From: CALBTQ01 sp036743315
Lineage (GTDB): Bacteria; Lernaellota; Lernaellaia; Lernaellales; Lernaellaceae
NCBI GenBank assembly: GCA_036743315.1
Contig: DAINPV010000135.1
Coordinates: forward strand, 1-9,697
DNA length: 9,697 nt
Direction of reading: 5' to 3'
Part shown: positions 6,776-9,697 of the stretch, piece by piece
Position numbering within the stretch: the stretch's first letter is position 1
Layout: the number at the start of each line of letters is the position of its first letter
Notes under the pieces: model-generated
What the model was told of the DNA's origin: nothing
Database searches by the model: none
Seen by the model: only the letters and a program-made list of their open reading frames with translations
Translations under genes and position numbers: made by a program

Positions 6776-7444
6776 TCAGCCCCGCCCCACCGCCGGGGAT
6801 TGATCGAGATTCAACAGGCCCGCGCGCAACAACAGCGCCCGTGCCTGATGGCACAAATGGCTCGCTGCCACGCCCATCTCGGCCTGATCCAGCGCGCCGA
6901 GGTTGACGCCACCGGCCAGGTACAGCGCCTGCTCGCCCACCGCCGCCAGCACCAACGAGGGCAGCGGCCAAAGCAGCAGATACTGCGATGATTCATCGGG
7001 CGCGACCGTCAGTATCGAGGCGAAGGTCAGCGTGCCGCTCGCCTGCGTAAACGAGGCGATGCCCGCCCACTGCCCCTCACCCGCGCCGGCGATGATGAAC
7101 ACCGAGCCGCCGGCGAATAGATCGTCCGGATAGCTTTGCAGCGCCGCGTCGACCAGCGTGCTCGTCGTGCCGGCATCCGCGCGGCCGAATTGATGCAAAT
7201 GATCGGTCGTCGGCACGGGCAGCCCCTGCAACCACGTGTTGCGCAGCGACGGCAGCAGCGGCGGTCCCGCCAGCGGACAGGCTGCGATGTGCCGCGACGC
7301 CGTGCAGGCCAGCGTTTCCTTGTTCGCCGTCGATTGGCCGGTCCAGGCCGCGCCGTGACGATGATGCAGCGCATAGGCGTCGATTGCCGCCGTCGTGACC
7401 AGACTGCCGGCCTGCGGATGGCCGAGAATCGCGTTGATCGCCAT
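6776..7444 (-). CDS. Unrecognised phage structural-type protein, 222 residues
   Basis: This gene lies between capsid and tail tube, where head-tail joining, tail terminator or decoration proteins are normally encoded. It starts at ATG 7444 with AAGGAG seven bases upstream, directly behind a terminator-like hairpin. Residues 1-90 are rich in Ala, His and Thr, with Cys at 47 and 56. Residues 94-158 form a beta module: TLVDAALQSYPDDLFAGGSV, then FIIAGAGEGQWAGIASF, then SGTLTFASILTVAPD and YLLL. That module is common in phage head-fibre, decoration and tail proteins. Residues 165-215 are helical (SHLCHQARALLLRAGLLNL). It could be a capsid decoration or head-fibre protein or a connector. The sequence does not decide which. 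There is no membrane segment or signal peptide. Confidence 0.65.
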   Translation of the reverse strand: MAINAILGHPQAGSLVTTAAIDAYALHHRHGAAWTGQSTANKETLACTASRHIAACPLAGPPLLPSLRNTWLQGLPVPTTDHLHQFGRADAGTTSTLVDAALQSYPDDLFAGGSVFIIAGAGEGQWAGIASFTQASGTLTFASILTVAPDESSQYLLLWPLPSLVLAAVGEQALYLAGGVNLGALDQAEMGVAASHLCHQARALLLRAGLLNLDQSPAVGRG

Positions 7445-7461
7445 GATGCGTCTCCTTGTCC

Positions 7462-7493
7462 AAAAGGCCGGGAGGCGTTGCGGCCCCCCGGCC
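7462..7493 (-). terminator. Terminator-like hairpin directly before the 222-residue gene
   Basis: Arms 7493-7484 and 7475-7466 pair over ten positions, with one G-U, around an eight-base loop (minus strand GGCCGGGGGG, loop CCGCAACG, CCTCCCGGCC). TTTT (7465-7462) follows, and the AAGGAG binding site of the next gene begins five bases later. The U-tract is short, so partial termination or an RNA-processing role is more likely than complete termination. Confidence 0.55.
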
Positions 7494-7500
7494 AGGGGGG

Positions 7501-7529
7501 AAAGAAAGGTCCGTCAGCGCCTACGGACC
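7501..7529 (-). terminator. Terminator-like hairpin just after the capsid gene
   Basis: On the minus strand, GGTCCGT (7529-7523) and ACGGACC (7514-7508) form a perfect seven-pair stem with an eight-base loop. TTTCTTT (7507-7501) follows. The stem begins seven bases after the capsid stop codon. This fits an intrinsic terminator behind a highly expressed capsid gene; the interrupted U-tract suggests incomplete termination. Confidence 0.6.
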
Positions 7530-7536
7530 GGCAGGG

Positions 7537-8397
7537 TCACGCGTTGGTCTGCAGGTCGACCCCGAACGTGTCGCGCAGTTCGGCAAAGCCGTAAATCACA
7601 TCGACCGTCACCAGGGTGCCCAGGTACTGCGGCACGTAGTTGGCCTGCACGCGCGGCCCGAGCTGAATGGCCAGACCGAACGCGCCCTTCTGGAACAGCA
7701 GGTTGTGGTGGAGGTAATCGGGGCTCGTGCCGCTGCGCACGACGTTGCCCGACACGTAGACCGGCACGCCGTACAATTCGCCGAGCAATCCGGTTTTGGT
7801 CGGCAGCGCTTCGCCGTTCTGGCCGACATAGCTCATGCTGACGAACTCGGCCGTGCCCAGCATTTCATTCTTCTGCAGCGGCGAGATGATCAGCGCGCGC
7901 TCGGTCAGCGGCGCGCCGGCGTTGTCGAGGTACTGAATGCCGTCGCGCAGATCGGCCGCGACGATCGCGTCGCCGCAGCTCACGTACTGCGTCAGCCCGC
8001 TGTACAGGCCCAGCAGCGCCTCATCGATCGCCTTGGCGATCGCGTAGCCGGCCTTCTTGGTGTACACCTCGCGCAGGCTCTGCTTGGCCTGCACCGCGAC
8101 GATGTCCTCGATCAGAAAGCTGACTTCCTTGTGCTGATTCAACGCGATGTCGACCTTGCCTTCGGTGTTGGCCTGCGGCGTCACTTCGGTGTTCGCGGTT
8201 TTGTTGTTGGCGGAAAAATCGGCCACGGTCGGCACGTGGATGATGTCGCCCCCGCCGGCGGCCGCATCGTCGAACCGCGTGACCAACTCGGCCATGACCA
8301 GGTTGGCCTCGGCTGCCTCGATGACGTCCAGCGTCCACAACTCCGGAATGAAATTCGCGGCGGTCGTGGTCGTGACGTGATTGGATCCCAGACCCAT
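7537..8397 (-). CDS. Major capsid protein, HK97-fold type
   Basis: The 286-residue shell subunit starts at ATG 8397 with AAGGAGGA about six bases upstream. Family-type patterns include FIPELWTLDVIEAAEANLVM (16-35), GGGDIIHVPTV (48-57), IALNQHKEVSFLIEDI (84-99), a spine-like helix KKAGYAIAKAIDEALLGLYS (114-133), ALIISPLQKNEML (168-180), and GLLGELYGVPVYVSGNVV (203-220), the typical G-x-I-x-G-V-x-V-x-x-S turn near the C-terminal part. The style is closest to P22-like and related podovirus/siphovirus coat proteins. It follows the scaffold gene by 36 bases, the usual order, and is followed by two terminator-like hairpins. No N-terminal delta domain or protease cleavage site is evident, so assembly probably relies on the separate scaffold. 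Confidence 0.85.
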   Translation of the reverse strand: MGLGSNHVTTTTAANFIPELWTLDVIEAAEANLVMAELVTRFDDAAAGGGDIIHVPTVADFSANNKTANTEVTPQANTEGKVDIALNQHKEVSFLIEDIVAVQAKQSLREVYTKKAGYAIAKAIDEALLGLYSGLTQYVSCGDAIVAADLRDGIQYLDNAGAPLTERALIISPLQKNEMLGTAEFVSMSYVGQNGEALPTKTGLLGELYGVPVYVSGNVVRSGTSPDYLHHNLLFQKGAFGLAIQLGPRVQANYVPQYLGTLVTVDVIYGFAELRDTFGVDLQTNA

Positions 8398-8433
8398 GAT
8401 GGTCCTCCTTGTTTACGTTGTTGTGGAAACGGT

Positions 8434-9135
8434 TCAGTGCCCGAGTTCGGCGGCCAGCCGCTCGAGCTCCGGACGCAAGCGCCGCAGGTCCTCCACGCCG
8501 AGGTGGCGCAACGCCTCGGCGGTCAGCGGCAAGCCGGGCACGCCCGGCCGTCCGCCCGCGCCGGTCCCCGCGCCCGCGGCGACCAGGTTGGGGTTGTCGG
8601 CCAGGTACGCGGCGACGCCCTTGGCGATCTCCGCGCCGCGATAGACGACCTTCCGGCCGGTCTCGTCGTGCAGACCGAGCACCGGCTGCGGTTCGCCCTC
8701 GCCGTCCTCCCAGGCGATGCGGTCGGCCAGCAGATCGACGACCTGCCGCGGCTTGTATGCGCCGCGCTTGACCGCCGCTTCCCACAGCAGCCGCTCCGCC
8801 TGTCCCCGTTTGAAACGCTCCTCCCAGGCCCGGGCGCGCTCGGCCCACCGGTCACGCTCGGCGCCCAGTTCGGCCTTCACGCCCGCCACGGCCTCGGCGA
8901 TTTCGTCGCGGCGCGGCGAAGACAACGTTTCGATCTCCTGCCGCAACTGCGCCGTGCGTTGATCGATCTCCTCCTCCAGCCGCTTGTCGAAGCCCGCACG
9001 TTCGCGCTTGAGCCGATCCTCGACGATGCGGTCGATCTGCCCCTGCAGCGTGGGGAAGCGTTTGATCAATTCGCGCAGGCCCGGCAGGTCCGCGCCGGCG
9101 GTTTCTTCACGTTCGTTTTCGGTGACAGGGTCCAT
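8434..9135 (-). CDS. Phage capsid scaffolding protein
   Basis: This 233-residue, highly charged helical protein immediately precedes the capsid gene. Residues 33-115 are a long coiled coil rich in Glu, Arg and Leu (DRIVEDRLKRERAGFDKRLE and onward). Residues 119-147 carry the family-type segment EAAVKRGAYKPRQVVDLLAD, followed by an acidic turn. Residues 185-205 are a Gly/Ala/Pro-rich linker, and 206-233 form a C-terminal basic-acidic helix of the kind that binds coat protein. The chosen start is ATG 9135-9133, because GGAGG lies five bases upstream; an in-frame TTG at 9147 would put the binding site inside the gene. No catalytic motif for a maturation protease is visible. It would act in procapsid assembly and then leave the shell. 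The coordinates are secure and the family assignment is good. Confidence 0.8.
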   Translation of the reverse strand: MDPVTENEREETAGADLPGLRELIKRFPTLQGQIDRIVEDRLKRERAGFDKRLEEEIDQRTAQLRQEIETLSSPRRDEIAEAVAGVKAELGAERDRWAERARAWEERFKRGQAERLLWEAAVKRGAYKPRQVVDLLADRIAWEDGEGEPQPVLGLHDETGRKVVYRGAEIAKGVAAYLADNPNLVAAGAGTGAGGRPGVPGLPLTAEALRHLGVEDLRRLRPELERLAAELGH

Positions 9136-9258
9136 GCAAACCTCCAAAGTTCTGCCGCCCCGCCGCGTGGAGTAACGCGCGGGGGTAAAATTTTTCGAAG
9201 ATTGTTTTGGTTAGTAAGTAGAAAGGGATGTGATCAATAGGCCTATGGTCGGGAAATA
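9136..9258. other. Intergenic stretch before the scaffold gene
   Basis: These 123 bases hold the scaffold binding site (GGAGG just before 9135), a perfect ten-base palindrome ATAGGCCTAT at 9237-9246, and an AT-rich patch (AAAATTTTT near 9187-9195) next to a GC-rich imperfect hairpin at about 9163-9183. No convincing -35/-10 pair was found on the minus strand. It is the longest gap in the window and the likeliest place for a local promoter or operator, but none is demonstrated. Confidence 0.4.
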
Positions 9259-9360
9259 TCAGGAATCAGGCAAAATGGTTCCCACCCAAACGAAATTGAT
9301 GAAAGCAGCGGTGATGATCGCCGCTCGATGCCATCGATTGAGTCGTTTCACGCGCTCCAT
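9259..9360 (-). CDS. Short one-helix membrane peptide, or the displaced C-terminus of the upstream gene
   Basis: ATG 9360-9358 opens a 33-residue frame beginning MERVKRLNRWHRAA, with a hydrophobic helix at residues 13-28 (AAIITAAFINFVWVGTI) and the stop at 9261-9259. It overlaps the end of the upstream membrane gene by 13 bases; a GTG at 9351 overlaps that stop as GTGA. The binding site is weak. The frame is -1 relative to the upstream gene. Read back into it, the sequence continues smoothly as PFTDSAMERVKRLNRWHR, so it may be the last helix of that protein displaced by an indel in the CCCCTTTT run (minus 9380-9373). I cannot decide between the two. Confidence 0.4.
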   Translation of the reverse strand: MERVKRLNRWHRAAIITAAFINFVWVGTILPDS

Positions 9361-9697
9361 CGCAGAATCCGTAAAAGGGGTGCCGCAATTACCGTCAGCA
9401 GCAGCGGCTTGACGATTAAACCGCCGCTAACAACCCAAAAAAGCTGTATAGAAACCAGCATGACGATCATCCAGGAAACTTCCGACCATTGCCGACGCCA
9501 CGCGCCGAGCCAGAAGATCATCAAGGACGCATAGACGATCGTCGCAACGGTATTGAAAAACATTTCGTTTTGCGCGCCGGGCAGCGACGAGACGCGCCAC
9601 AATACGAGCCACGGCGCGATTCCCAGTGTCATTTGTTGCCGGAGGTTCCACCGCCGCTTTTGTCGTTCGCTTTCGACCACAGCGAGATAAAGCAACA
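9348..9697 (-). CDS. Multi-spanning membrane protein, 5' end outside window
   Basis: The frame is open from the right edge of the window to TGA 9350-9348; the start lies outside. About 115 residues are visible. After a basic stretch (ESERQKRRWNLRQQ) come hydrophobic segments TLGIAPWLVLW, FFNTVATIVYASLMIFWLGA and VSWMIVMLVSIQLFWVVSGG, then LIVKPLLLTVIAAPLL. Trp-rich membrane borders and RR patches suggest an inner-membrane protein. The visible frame ends LLRILRWSA. The -1 frame after AAP gives a plausible extra loop and helix (see the entry for 9259-9360), so the gene may be frameshifted near its end. It resembles the cargo membrane genes more than any head gene, although it sits directly upstream of the scaffold where a portal-proximal gene is usual. 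The function is not recognised. Confidence 0.6.
   Translation of the reverse strand, partial: LLYLAVVESERQKRRWNLRQQMTLGIAPWLVLWRVSSLPGAQNEMFFNTVATIVYASLMIFWLGAWRRQWSEVSWMIVMLVSIQLFWVVSGGLIVKPLLLTVIAAPLLRILRWSA

Noticed and set aside
5395..6906. A 503-codon plus-strand open frame opposite the tail tube gene
   Set aside because: It is antisense in the mirrored codon register, Arg-rich and without recognisable motifs. The minus frame has a binding site and family features.
7456..9240. A 594-codon plus-strand open frame opposite the capsid and scaffold genes
   Set aside because: It is antisense and mirrored, runs through two real genes and their intergenic spacers, and encodes no recognisable domain.
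9237..9246. Perfect palindrome ATAGGCCTAT as a repressor operator
   Set aside because: One ten-base palindrome with no second copy nearby and no promoter overlapping it is not enough to call an operator.
9160..9250. A sigma-70-type promoter for the scaffold-capsid operon on the minus strand
   Set aside because: TTGATC is present, but the best -10 candidate (TACTAA) has a poor match and 15-base spacing. It is too weak to report.
1..9697. CRISPR arrays, tRNA or rRNA genes, and attachment sites
   Set aside because: No regularly spaced repeats, tRNA-like cloverleaf segments or rRNA-like conserved stretches were seen on either strand.

Overview
This window is part of the morphogenesis module of a tailed double-stranded DNA phage or prophage. 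Every supported gene is on the minus strand, so genes are described from the right end of the window to the left. The structural genes are strongly GC-rich, with a preference for G or C at the third codon position, which suggests a GC-rich bacterial host. No integrase, attachment site, tRNA or host gene is present, so free phage, prophage and gene-transfer-agent-like element cannot be told apart. I cannot name the host taxon.

Layout in transcription order: (1) the end of an AT-richer multi-spanning membrane protein gene (9697-9348), possibly frameshifted, followed by or running into a short one-helix frame (9360-9259); (2) a 123-base intergenic stretch; (3) scaffold-like protein (9135-8434); (4) HK97-fold-type major capsid protein (8397-7537); (5) two terminator-like hairpins in tandem; (6) an unrecognised 222-residue structural-type protein (7444-6776); (7) tail tube protein with two inserted beta modules (6741-5407); (8) tail assembly chaperone (5396-4989), with a -1 frameshift signal that would give a longer form ending at 4654; (9) an AT-rich cargo island holding a soluble 186-residue protein, an overlapping membrane protein of about seven helices, and a broken membrane protein gene (4614-2671); (10) a very short tape measure protein (2577-1750); (11) a large beta-rich tail or receptor-type protein, open from 1710 to the left edge of the window.

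Scaffold and capsid build the head. Tube, chaperone pair and tape measure build a tail that the tape measure length suggests is short. The large beta protein at the left is probably a distal tail or surface protein. The AT-rich genes are not structural in type. They resemble morons or cargo placed between structural genes, two of them show frame breaks at homopolymer runs, and they are the most likely place for a new function. The best-supported unusual feature is the three-part frameshift signal at the end of the chaperone gene: a Shine-Dalgarno-like GAGGG, an A AAA AAC slip heptamer and a stem of 12 pairs placed 5 bases downstream.
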